Shown here: positions 7,551 through 15,443 of the stretch, in pieces
Layout of the letters: every line of letters begins with the position of its first letter
Numbering within the stretch: position 1 is the stretch's first letter
NCBI GenBank assembly: GCA_023402075.1
Contig: JAEXCS010000002.1
Location: 53,695-117,694, forward strand
Source: Bacillota bacterium
GTDB lineage: Bacteria; Bacillota; Clostridia; Oscillospirales; Oscillospiraceae
Direction of reading: 5' to 3'
Length of the DNA stretch: 64,000 nucleotides
Program-made: the position numbers and the translations under genes
Notes under the pieces: model-generated
The model's database searches: none
Told to the model about the DNA's origin: nothing
Seen by the model: the letters and a program-made list of their open reading frames with translations, nothing else

Positions 7551-7624
7551 ACCGTGGATTGCGCTGAAGCCCTTGTAAACCGGGGCCCCTTCACCGCAAG
7601 CTATCCACGGTATTTTTATTTTTT
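7551..7624 (+). terminator. Hairpin and T-tract in the pyrG leader (possible attenuator)
   Basis: The outer stem pairs 7551-7559 with 7603-7611; inner segments pair TGCG with CGCA and TGAAG with CTTCA. A T-rich tract follows at 7612-7624. Being inside the leader between promoter and gene, it is probably an attenuator rather than the end of another transcript. No PyrR-binding consensus and no GGGC initial-transcript signal of the Bacillus pyrG type is visible. Confidence 0.6.
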
Positions 7625-7676
7625 GGGGCAAAAAGACGATAAAACGGAACAATCGGAAAGGAACAGGTGAACAGCT

Positions 7677-9278
7677 ATGGCAACAAAATTTGTATTTGTG
7701 ACCGGCGGCGTGGTGTCGGGCCTTGGGAAGGGCATCTGCGCCGCGTCCCTGGGGCGGCTTTTGAAGCAGCGGGGCGTGCGGGTGCGAAACCAAAAATTTG
7801 ACCCTTATATTAATGTGGACCCCGGCACCATGAGCCCCTATCAGCACGGCGAGGTCTTCGTCACCGACGATGGGGCTGAAACGGATCTGGACCTGGGCCA
7901 CTACGAACGATTTGTGGACGAGACGCTGACGGGGAACGCCTCTGTCTCCTCCGGCAAAATCTACTGGTCCGTTTTAAACCGGGAGCGCCGGGGAGATTAT
8001 CTTGGCGCCACGGTGCAGATCATCCCCCACATCACCGATGAAATCAAGGCCCGCATCTACGCCATGGCGGACGAAGATGTGGACGTAGTCATCTGCGAAA
8101 TCGGCGGCACAGTGGGTGATATTGAGTCTCAGCCCTTTTTGGAGGCCATCCGCCAGGTGGCGGCCGAGCAGCCGCAGGGCAGCGTGGTGTTCATTCATGT
8201 GCCCCTCATTGTTCAGATTCCCGGCAGCGGCGAGCTGAAAAGTAAGCCCACCCAGCACTCCGTCAAGGAGCTTTTGTCTTTGGGCATTCAGCCGGACATT
8301 CTTGTGTGCCGGTGCGACACGCCCATCAGCGACGACATGCGCCGGAAAATTGCCCTGTTCTGCAACGTAAGCCCCGACTGCGTGATTCAAAACGCCACAG
8401 CCCAGACGCTGTATGAAGTCCCCCTGCTGCTTCAGAAGGAGGGGCTGGACGAGGCGGTTTGCCGCCGCCTTGGGCTGATTACGCCCCAGCCCGACCTGCG
8501 GGAATGGGGCGCCATGGTTCGGCGGGAAAAGGCGGCCAAGCAGCGGGTCGAAATTGCACTGGTAGGGAAATATACCCAGCTTCACGACGCATATCTTTCC
8601 GTTGTGGAGTCCTTGAACCACGCGGGCATTGCAAACAGCGCGGTGGTGGATATCCGCTGGATTGACTCGGAAACGGTGACGGAGGAAAACGCGGAAGAAA
8701 TTCTCGCGGGCTGCGCGGGCGTTCTGGTTCCCGGCGGCTTTGGTGACCGGGGCATTGAGGGAATGATTGCCGCCGTGCGGTACGCCCGGGAGAATGCCAT
8801 TCCCTTCTTCGGCATTTGCCTTGGAATGCAGATGGCGGTCATCGAATTTGCCCGCCATGTTTTGGGGAAAGCCGACGCCAACTCCTCCGAGTTTTCTGAA
8901 ACCACCGCCTACCCCGTCATCGCCCTGATGCCCGATCAGGTGAATGTGACGGAAAAGGGCGGCACTATGCGCCTTGGAAAATATCCCTGCGTACTGACAA
9001 GCGGCACTCGCAGCCATGCGCTGTACGGCGCGGAAGAAATTTCGGAGCGTCACCGGCACCGGTACGAGTTTAACAACGCCTGCCGCGCAGAGCTGGAGGG
9101 CCGGGGCATGAAGCTGGCGGGCCTGTCCCCCGACGGCAGGCTGGTGGAAATTGTGGAGCTTCCCGAACACCCCTGGTTTGTGGGCGCGCAGTTCCACCCT
9201 GAGTTTAAGAGTCGGCCCGACCGGCCGCATCCCCTGTTTTACGGCTTCGTGCAGGCCGCCGTGGAACAGCAGGGCTAA
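7677..9278 (+). CDS. pyrG: CTP synthase
   Basis: A 533-residue enzyme making CTP from UTP, ATP and glutamine, the last step of pyrimidine nucleotide synthesis. The amidoligase domain (about 1-265) begins with the P-loop-like FVTGGVVSGLGKGI and has the DPYINVDPGTMSPYQHGEV motif. The class I glutaminase domain follows, with GGFGDRG, the nucleophile Cys in FFGICLGMQ near residue 378, and the His-Glu pair in QFHPEFKSRP near the C-terminus. Length is normal for the family. Start is at ATG 7677 after AAGGAAC. Transcribed from its own promoter through a leader hairpin; an M24 peptidase follows 52 bases later. Confidence 0.98.
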   Translation: MATKFVFVTGGVVSGLGKGICAASLGRLLKQRGVRVRNQKFDPYINVDPGTMSPYQHGEVFVTDDGAETDLDLGHYERFVDETLTGNASVSSGKIYWSVLNRERRGDYLGATVQIIPHITDEIKARIYAMADEDVDVVICEIGGTVGDIESQPFLEAIRQVAAEQPQGSVVFIHVPLIVQIPGSGELKSKPTQHSVKELLSLGIQPDILVCRCDTPISDDMRRKIALFCNVSPDCVIQNATAQTLYEVPLLLQKEGLDEAVCRRLGLITPQPDLREWGAMVRREKAAKQRVEIALVGKYTQLHDAYLSVVESLNHAGIANSAVVDIRWIDSETVTEENAEEILAGCAGVLVPGGFGDRGIEGMIAAVRYARENAIPFFGICLGMQMAVIEFARHVLGKADANSSEFSETTAYPVIALMPDQVNVTEKGGTMRLGKYPCVLTSGTRSHALYGAEEISERHRHRYEFNNACRAELEGRGMKLAGLSPDGRLVEIVELPEHPWFVGAQFHPEFKSRPDRPHPLFYGFVQAAVEQQG

Positions 9279-9330
9279 AACCCCCGCAGGCGCAAAGAAC
9301 GCTGCCCGCGGGCATGAAAGGAAGGTTTTT

Positions 9331-10404
9331 ATGAATCATTTCAGCCGGATTGCACAGGCATTGGAACCCCGGGGGTTGGACGCCATGCTGCTCACCGGGG
9401 AGGCCAACCGGTTTTACGCCTCGGGCTTCCGCTCCTCCGGAACGGACGGCGCGGCCCTTGTAACCAGAGAAAAAAACTACTATTTTACCGATGCGCGCTA
9501 TACCGAAGCGGCGGCGCGGGTTGTGGCGCACGCCGAAATCCGGGAGGTGCGGCCTGGGCGGAGCTATGCGGCTTTGATTAACGAGGCCCTTGCGGAGCAG
9601 AGCGCCAACGTCGTCGGCTTTGAAGACGCATATATGACTGTGGCGGACTATGAGGGGTTTCGCAAGGCCCTCCGCTGTGAATTGGTTCCCGCAGCGGACA
9701 TGCTTGCACAGCTGCGCCGGGTGAAGGACGAAGAAGAACAATCCGCGCTGATATCCGCCCAGCGCATTGCCGAGCGGGCACTGGAGGATATCCTGAAGGA
9801 AATCCGTCCCGGAAAAACGGAAAAGGAAATTGCCGCACGGCTTCAGTATCTCATGCTGCACTATGGTGCGGAGGACATGTCCTTTGACCCCATCGTGGTG
9901 TCCGGCCCCAACGGAAGCCTGCCCCACGGGGTTCCCAGTCTCCGGGAAATTCAAAGCGGTGAATTTGTCACCATGGACTTCGGCTGTATCTTCCATGGTT
10001 ACTGCTCCGACATGACCCGCACTGTGGCGGTGGGGTCTGTATCGGAAGAAATGGGCCGGGTATACGAAACCGTGCTGGCAGCCCAGCAGGCAGGAATTGC
10101 TGCTGCCGCCGCGGGCGTGACGGGCCGGGCCGTGGACGGCGCGGCACGGCAGGTCATTGAGGACGCGGGCTACGGCGACTATTTTTCCCACAGCTTTGGT
10201 CACGGCGTGGGGGTGGAAATTCACGAGTCTCCCAATGCTTCTGCCCGAAATGAGGAGCCTTTGCCAGCCGGAGCGGTCATCTCCGCAGAGCCGGGGATTT
10301 ACCTCCCGGGCAAACTGGGCGTGCGCATCGAGGACGTAATTATTGTAAAGGATGGCGGCTGCACGGACATCACCCTTGCCCCCAAAAAGCTGCTGGTTCT
10401 GTAA
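9331..10404 (+). CDS. M24B family metallopeptidase (Xaa-Pro aminopeptidase/dipeptidase)
   Basis: A 357-residue cytosolic peptidase that should release N-terminal residues before proline. A creatinase-like N-terminal domain (1-130) is followed by the pita-bread domain with metal ligands in MDFGCIFHGYCSDMTRTV (two Asp), SFGHGVGVEIHESP (His), ISAEPGIYLPG (Glu) and GVRIEDVI (Glu). The frame stays open upstream into pyrG, but GGAAGG lies just before the ATG at 9331. It is probably co-transcribed with pyrG, and together with the OPT transporter and PepD downstream suggests peptide use. Confidence 0.93.
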   Translation: MNHFSRIAQALEPRGLDAMLLTGEANRFYASGFRSSGTDGAALVTREKNYYFTDARYTEAAARVVAHAEIREVRPGRSYAALINEALAEQSANVVGFEDAYMTVADYEGFRKALRCELVPAADMLAQLRRVKDEEEQSALISAQRIAERALEDILKEIRPGKTEKEIAARLQYLMLHYGAEDMSFDPIVVSGPNGSLPHGVPSLREIQSGEFVTMDFGCIFHGYCSDMTRTVAVGSVSEEMGRVYETVLAAQQAGIAAAAAGVTGRAVDGAARQVIEDAGYGDYFSHSFGHGVGVEIHESPNASARNEEPLPAGAVISAEPGIYLPGKLGVRIEDVIIVKDGGCTDITLAPKKLLVL

Positions 10405-10679
10405 TGGACTTTTCCCTGCCGGGTGCTGTGCCCCGGTTGTTATTGATACGTGCTGATTGGATAAAATTCAGGAAAATATTTGCTGCCACATAATTGTGCA
10501 AAAAGCCGAATATGTTACGGCAGAGGGATGTATTTTACGCTCCAAGCACATTTTTTTAACAGATTTTGAGAAAAACAGAGTTGAAAATCTCCACATATAT
10601 AATTGTTTTGATATTCCAAACAAAATTTTAACGGTTTTTACAATAAAACAATGAAAAATCCAGCATTTCCCTGAGTGTC
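10405..10679 (+). other. Intergenic region with no supported gene
   Basis: An AT-rich stretch between the M24 peptidase and the OPT transporter promoter. A 65-codon open frame at 10457-10654 has no convincing ribosome-binding site and an unremarkable composition, so it is not called. No clear T-tailed hairpin was seen after the peptidase. Confidence 0.6.
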
Positions 10680-10708
10680 TTGACGAACAACTTTAGTGCG
10701 TGTACAAT
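10680..10708 (+). promoter_or_regulatory. Promoter of the OPT transporter operon
   Basis: TTGACG at 10680-10685 and TACAAT at 10703-10708 with a 17-base spacer. A short inverted repeat (GTGCA...TGCAC, around 10721-10738) follows just downstream of the expected start and could be an operator. Confidence 0.8.
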
Positions 10709-10784
10709 GAGTATGCAAAATGTGCATGGACCGTGCACCGTTTTGTAAAGCACTAATTCATTAAATTGAAAGAGGGGAAAATTA

Positions 10785-12689
10785 GTGGAGAAAAACAACT
10801 ACCAACCTTACATCGCAGCGGACAAGGTCGTACCTGAATTTACCGTGGTATCCATCATTCTTGGTGCAATTTTGGCGATTGTCTTCGGCGGTGCAAACGC
10901 GTATCTGGGACTGCGCGTGGGCATGACGGTTTCCGCGTCTATTCCGGCGGCGGTGCTGTCCATGGGAATCATCCGGTTTATTCTCAAGCGGGATTCCATT
11001 CTGGAAAACAACATGGTGCAGACCATCGGGTCTGCGGGTGAATCTGTGGCCGCGGGCGCAATCTTCACCCTGCCCGCGCTGTTTATGTGGGCAGACGAGG
11101 GTGTGTGCGACGCGCCGTCTCTGATTGAAATTGGCCTGATTGCCTTAATCGGCGGCGTTTTGGGCGTGCTGTTTATGGTGCCCCTGCGTTCCGCTCTGAT
11201 TGTAAAAGAGCATGGCACGCTGGCTTATCCCGAGGGGCAGGCCTGCGCAGAGGTTCTGATCGCGGGAGAAGAGGGTGGCTCCAAGGCCTCCACCGTGTTT
11301 GCAGGCCTTGGAATTGCGGCAGCATACAAGTTTATCGCCGACGGCCTTAAAGTGTTCCCCAGTGAAGTTGCCTATCAGGTTCCCGGCCTAAAGGGCGCAG
11401 GGGTCGGCATGGACGTGTTGCCCGCTCTGGCCGGTGTGGGCTACATATGCGGCGTGAAGGTGTCTTCTTATTTGTTTGCAGGCGGCGTGACGGCGTGGTT
11501 TGTTCTGATGCCGCTGATTGCCCTGTTTGGCGGGGATACCATCATGTTCCCTGCGGACAAGACCGTGACTGCTTTGCTTCTGGAAGGCGGCCCGGATGCC
11601 ATTTGGAGCAAGTTTATCCGTTATATCGGCGCCGGTGCGGTGCTGGCAGGCGGCATTATGAGCCTAATCAGTTCGCTGCCTCTGATTGTGCGCACCTTTA
11701 AGGAAGCAATCGGCGGATACGGCAAAAACGGAGCTTCCACCCTGCGCACAGAGCAGGATCTGTCTATGAAGGTTTTGATGGCCGGCGTTGCCGTTATGGC
11801 AGTGGCCATGTGGCTGATTCCGTCCATTCCCCTGAATCTGTTCGGGGCGCTGATTGTGGTTATTTTCGGTTTCTTCTTTGCAACGGTTTCTTCCCGCATG
11901 GTGGGGTTGATCGGCTCGTCCAACAACCCTGTCTCCGGCATGGCAATTGCCACGCTGCTGATTGCAACACTGCTGTTGAAGGCCACCGGACAGGACGGCC
12001 CGCAGGGCATGGTCGCAGCTATTACAATTGGCGGCATCATCTGTGTAATTGCGGCCATTGCCGGTGATACTTCTCAGGATTTGAAGACCGGTTTCTTGGT
12101 GGGCGCCACCCCCAAGAAGCAGCAGATCGGAGAAATTATCGGCTGCATCGTTTCCGCCATTGCCATCGGCGCGATTATGTATCTGCTCAGCGCCGCTTGG
12201 GGTTACGGTACCAACGAGCTGCCCGCTCCTCAGGCTATTTTGATGAAGATGGTGGTTGAGGGCGTTATGGGCGGCAACCTGCCGTGGACACTGGTGTTCA
12301 CCGGCGTGTTCATCGCGGTTGTTGTAAAGGTGCTGGGCATTCCCGTGCTGCCCTTTGCCATCGGTCTGTATCTGCCGATCTACCTCTCCACCCCGATTAT
12401 GGCCGGCGGCCTTCTGCGGTGGTTTATGGAAAAGCGCAAGTATTCCTCTGAAAAGGCGAAAAACAGCGCGGTGCAATCCGGTGTGCTTTACACCTCCGGC
12501 CTGATCGCAGGAGAAGGCATCGTGGGCATTTTGCTGGCGGTGTTTGCCGTGGCGAAGCTGGACGTAAACATTTCCGGCATATTCAGCATTGGCCAAATCG
12601 GCGCGTTGGTGTGCTTTGCCGTCATTCTGTTCACTATTTATGCTTTTGCAAAAAAGGCCGCACAGGAAGCGGAAAAGACTGCCCAGTAA
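10785..12689 (+). CDS. OPT family oligopeptide transporter
   Basis: A 634-residue membrane protein with about 14-16 hydrophobic segments. Early motifs GANAYLGLRVGMTVSASIPA and NNMVQTIGSAGESVAAGAIF are typical of the bacterial OPT family, and the SSNNPVSGMAI motif in the second half is also characteristic. The family imports di- to oligopeptides or peptide-metal complexes by proton symport. The start codon is GTG at 10785, seven bases after AGAGGGG. It has its own promoter and is followed by a hairpin, a PqqD-like gene, a small membrane protein and a PepD dipeptidase, which suggests import followed by hydrolysis. Confidence 0.93.
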   Translation: MEKNNYQPYIAADKVVPEFTVVSIILGAILAIVFGGANAYLGLRVGMTVSASIPAAVLSMGIIRFILKRDSILENNMVQTIGSAGESVAAGAIFTLPALFMWADEGVCDAPSLIEIGLIALIGGVLGVLFMVPLRSALIVKEHGTLAYPEGQACAEVLIAGEEGGSKASTVFAGLGIAAAYKFIADGLKVFPSEVAYQVPGLKGAGVGMDVLPALAGVGYICGVKVSSYLFAGGVTAWFVLMPLIALFGGDTIMFPADKTVTALLLEGGPDAIWSKFIRYIGAGAVLAGGIMSLISSLPLIVRTFKEAIGGYGKNGASTLRTEQDLSMKVLMAGVAVMAVAMWLIPSIPLNLFGALIVVIFGFFFATVSSRMVGLIGSSNNPVSGMAIATLLIATLLLKATGQDGPQGMVAAITIGGIICVIAAIAGDTSQDLKTGFLVGATPKKQQIGEIIGCIVSAIAIGAIMYLLSAAWGYGTNELPAPQAILMKMVVEGVMGGNLPWTLVFTGVFIAVVVKVLGIPVLPFAIGLYLPIYLSTPIMAGGLLRWFMEKRKYSSEKAKNSAVQSGVLYTSGLIAGEGIVGILLAVFAVAKLDVNISGIFSIGQIGALVCFAVILFTIYAFAKKAAQEAEKTAQ

Positions 12690-12723
12690 GCAAGGGTATC
12701 CATATATTTTGAGAAAAACCCTT

Positions 12724-12758
12724 CCGGGCTGTATACTTCACGGTATACAGCCCGGTTT
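12724..12758 (+). terminator. Hairpin after the OPT transporter gene
   Basis: A perfect 13-bp stem pairs 12724-12736 with 12743-12755 around a 6-nt loop. The following T run is short (three T), so it may act as a partial terminator that lowers expression of the pqqD-like genes, or as an mRNA-stabilising hairpin. Confidence 0.65.
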
Positions 12759-12779
12759 GGGCAAACAGGAGCGATGCGT

Positions 12780-13139
12780 ATGGCCAAAAAGAAATCGGAG
12801 AATTATTTAGATTACGTACTTCTGGTGAATCCTCAAAACGATTGGGATGAGCAGGAGGATACGGTCACAATCCATATGATCCATCGTGGACTTTACGCAA
12901 GGATTGCCCAGAAATTTTTTCATACGCCTCGCGTCAGTCATATTGACCTGGACGGATATGGAAGCTTTCTTTGGAAGCAAATCGACGGGAAGCGTACTGT
13001 GGGAGAACTGGCCGAGCGCATGAAAGCGCAGTTTGGCAAAGAGGCTGAACCTCTGTACGACCGGCTGGTGAAGTATGTCCAGATTCTGCGGAACAATCGG
13101 TTTATTCTGGTGCAGGGAAAAGATAAGGAGCCGCGATGA
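12780..13139 (+). CDS. PqqD family protein
   Basis: About 119 residues. The central part VSHIDLDGYGSFLWKQIDGK followed by RTVGELAERMKAQFG and a C-terminal LRNNRFIL is the PqqD fold pattern (beta-hairpin plus winged-helix-like bundle). Known for the family: PqqD proteins bind precursor peptides and present them to radical SAM enzymes, yet no radical SAM gene or precursor peptide lies nearby. Two in-frame ATGs exist, at 12774 and 12780; AGGAG is 2 and 8 bases away respectively, so the second is chosen. Its TGA overlaps the next start in ATGA. Function here is unknown; binding imported peptides is a guess. Confidence 0.8.
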   Translation: MAKKKSENYLDYVLLVNPQNDWDEQEDTVTIHMIHRGLYARIAQKFFHTPRVSHIDLDGYGSFLWKQIDGKRTVGELAERMKAQFGKEAEPLYDRLVKYVQILRNNRFILVQGKDKEPR

Positions 13140-13480
13140 GTAATGGCATGATCGCGCTGGGAATTTTCCTGTTCGCAATTGCCGGGGCGATCCTCTATGT
13201 GTGGGGGCTGAAAAAGTCCATGACGCAAAAGGATGAGCTTCAGCAAATGCTGCTGAGTAAATGCAGCGGAAAAGTAATCCGGCATTTAAAAAAGGATGGG
13301 ACAATCTCTGAAAAGGAAATAGCGTCCGTGGTAGCAGGCGTGCAGGTTGGCCAGTTTTGGTCCAGACGCCGCGCGGCGGTGCAAAACCCCAAAACGTTTA
13401 CAAAGCAGCTTATTGAGTTTCTTCTGACGCAGCAGTATATCGAGCCCGCAGATAAGGGACGCTACCGTTTAAGGCGGTAA
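13136..13480 (+). CDS. Small membrane-anchored protein of unknown function
   Basis: A 114-residue protein. Residues about 5-25 (MIALGIFLFAIAGAILYVWG) form one membrane segment, so the rest should face the cytoplasm. The soluble part has HLKKDGTISEKEIASVVAGV, then FTKQLIEFLLTQQYIEPADKGRYRLRR, which reads like a winged-helix or similar small helical domain with a basic end. The start overlaps the PqqD-like stop by 4 nt (ATGA), so the two are translationally coupled and probably work together. No family recognised. Confidence 0.75.
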   Translation: MSNGMIALGIFLFAIAGAILYVWGLKKSMTQKDELQQMLLSKCSGKVIRHLKKDGTISEKEIASVVAGVQVGQFWSRRRAAVQNPKTFTKQLIEFLLTQQYIEPADKGRYRLRR

Positions 13481-13623
13481 ATGATGCGGTGTAAGTTTCA
13501 GTATATTTGATAGGCGGAGTATGCTTTCTGCCGGGAAACAGCGCGCAGGCGCTTTTGCAGCATAGCTGGGATGCTCCGCTACTATCTTGCATTTTGTACA
13601 ATTATAGAAGGGACGGTTATCTT

Positions 13624-15063
13624 ATGGCAGTTTTGGACCAGCTGGAGCCAAAAAAGGTTTTTCAGTTCTTTGAGGAAATGTGTGCGATTCCCCACGGCTC
13701 CGGTAATACGAAGGCGGTCAGCGACTGGTGCGCAGACTTTGCAAAAAAGCGGAATCTTGAATATCATCAGGACGCGGCAAACAATATCATTATTATTAAG
13801 GAAGCCACCTCCGGCTATGAGCAGGCAGAACCCGTGATTCTTCAGGGACATTTGGATATGGTCTGCGAAAAAGTTCCGGAGTGCTCCAAGGATATGACGA
13901 AAGAGGGACTGGATCTGGCCATAGACGGAGATCTGGTTTTGGCAAAGGGCACCACGCTTGGCGGGGACGACGGCATCGCCGTGGCAATGGCAATGGCGAT
14001 TTTGGACGCGGATGATCTGGCTCACCCCCGGATTGAGGCAGTGTTCACGGTGGACGAGGAGATCGGGATGCTGGGTGCGGATGTTCTGGATGTGTCCCCG
14101 CTGAAAGGGCGCAAATTCCTGAACATAGATTCCGAAGCCGAGGGAATTTTCACCGTCAGCTGTGCCGGCGGAAACATGACCAAGTGCACGCTTCCCGTCC
14201 GGCGGGACAGCTTTTCCGGTTCTGCGCTCAGCGTCACGGTAAGCGGGCTTACCGGCGGTCACTCGGGGCAGGAAATTAACAAGGGCCGTGGAAACGCAAA
14301 CCTCTTGATGGGCCGCGCACTGCTGGCCATCAGTCAGGCAACCGAACTGCGGCTGGTGACGGTGAACGGCGGACTGAAAGACAACGCCATTCCGCGCGAA
14401 ACGACGGCAGTTATAGTGGTTGCCGACGAACAGAAGGCCCGCGTTGCCGGGGAAAGTCTTTGCGTGGCGCTGAAAAACGAATACCGCGTTACGGACAAGG
14501 ACGTTGTTTTGGACGTAACCTCCGCCAAGGCGGAGGCGCTGCCCATGGACGAGGATTCTACCGCCCGCTGCCTGTGCTTCCTCAGCTGTGCTCCCAATGG
14601 GATTCAGGCTATGAGTTCCGATATTGAGGGGTTGGTGCAGACCTCTTTGAATCTGGGGATTTTATCCACACAGGAAAGTGCTATGGTGGCTTCTTTCTGT
14701 GTGCGCAGCAGTGTGGGCAGCCAAAAGGAAATGCTGAAAGCTCGTTTGATCTGCCTTGCAAAGCAGTTGGGCGGAAAAACAGAGATATCCGGAGAGTATG
14801 ATGCGTGGGAATATCGCGCGGAGTCTCCGCTGCGGGATCTCATGGTAGAGGTATTTAAAGACCAGTATGGCAAGGCCCCCGAAATTGAAGCCATCCACGC
14901 GGGCGTGGAGTGCGGCTTGTTTTCCGGTAAAATGCCGGGACTTGACTGTGTCTCCATTGGCCCTGATTTGAGTGAAATTCATACACCCCGGGAGCGGCTG
15001 AGCATTTCCTCCACACAGCGCATTTGGAAATTTTTAGTGGAAGTTCTGAAACGCTCTAAGTAA
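13624..15063 (+). CDS. pepD: Aminoacyl-histidine dipeptidase (M20 family, PepD-like)
   Basis: A 479-residue zinc peptidase that hydrolyses Xaa-His and other dipeptides in the cytoplasm. N-terminal FFEEMCAIPHGSGNTKAVSD is the typical PepD opening. Metal and catalytic residues appear in LQGHLDMVCEK (His, Asp), GTTLGGDDGIAVAMAMA (Asp), FTVDEEIGMLGA (Glu-Glu) and the late IHAGVECGLF motif. The frame extends 39 codons upstream, but GAAGGGA precedes the ATG at 13624. It stands 144 bases after the small membrane protein gene and is probably the last gene of the peptide-use cluster. Confidence 0.95.
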   Translation: MAVLDQLEPKKVFQFFEEMCAIPHGSGNTKAVSDWCADFAKKRNLEYHQDAANNIIIIKEATSGYEQAEPVILQGHLDMVCEKVPECSKDMTKEGLDLAIDGDLVLAKGTTLGGDDGIAVAMAMAILDADDLAHPRIEAVFTVDEEIGMLGADVLDVSPLKGRKFLNIDSEAEGIFTVSCAGGNMTKCTLPVRRDSFSGSALSVTVSGLTGGHSGQEINKGRGNANLLMGRALLAISQATELRLVTVNGGLKDNAIPRETTAVIVVADEQKARVAGESLCVALKNEYRVTDKDVVLDVTSAKAEALPMDEDSTARCLCFLSCAPNGIQAMSSDIEGLVQTSLNLGILSTQESAMVASFCVRSSVGSQKEMLKARLICLAKQLGGKTEISGEYDAWEYRAESPLRDLMVEVFKDQYGKAPEIEAIHAGVECGLFSGKMPGLDCVSIGPDLSEIHTPRERLSISSTQRIWKFLVEVLKRSK

Positions 15064-15315
15064 AGCAGCCCTACGAAATAAAACGAGCAACCGCTTCTCA
15101 TCATGTGACAGAGTCATTTTCCGAATCGTGTTGAAGCGGCTTGTATGAATCGGCAGACAGCGAGGTTTCGCTGTCTGCCGATTGCATTGATGCCCGATGA
15201 TAGCCCGTTTGCACGAACTGCGCGCTCGTTTCTTAATTACTGAGGTGCAATCATAATCCTGCTGGCAAGTCCATATTTTTAAAGCCTGCCGCTGTGTCGT
15301 TTTAAATCATGATGC
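15064..15315. other. Intergenic region between convergent pepD and pta
   Basis: No gene is supported. It contains a 16-bp hairpin (described separately) and ends in a bidirectional terminator. Nothing else was recognised. Confidence 0.6.
15148..15183. repeat. Perfect 16-bp inverted repeat, loop GGTT
   Basis: Positions 15148-15163 pair with 15168-15183 without mismatch. No T run follows on either strand, so it is not a standard intrinsic terminator. It lies 85 bases after pepD and could stabilise the mRNA 3' end. Confidence 0.75.
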
Positions 15316-15363
15316 TGCAAAAAACACGCCTTGGGCCTATTTGGCCTAAAGCGTGTTTTTGCA
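15316..15363. terminator. Bidirectional terminator between pepD and pta
   Basis: A long hairpin pairs TGCAAAAAACACGC with GCGTGTTTTTGCA, and inside it TTGGGCC with GGCCTAA. A and T runs flank both sides, so it can end pepD on plus and pta on minus. Confidence 0.85.
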
Positions 15364-15443
15364 TGCAGCTAACTTTTCTGAAACCAGCGCTATAACCTCG
15401 CCGGTTTAGTGTCTGCGTCTTCTGCTTTTGTCTTAGCGCAGGG

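Noticed and set aside
7484..7676. T-box, PyrR or PRPP/ykkC-type switch in the pyrG leader
   Set aside because: No T-box core, no PyrR-binding consensus and no ykkC core was found by eye; only a hairpin with a T-tract is supported.
7974..9230. 418-codon minus-strand frame opposite pyrG
   Set aside because: His/Gly/Ala-rich shadow of the conserved CTP synthase frame.
10457..10654. 65-codon frame in the gap before the OPT gene
   Set aside because: No ribosome-binding site, no family pattern and biased toward AT-rich codons of non-coding DNA.
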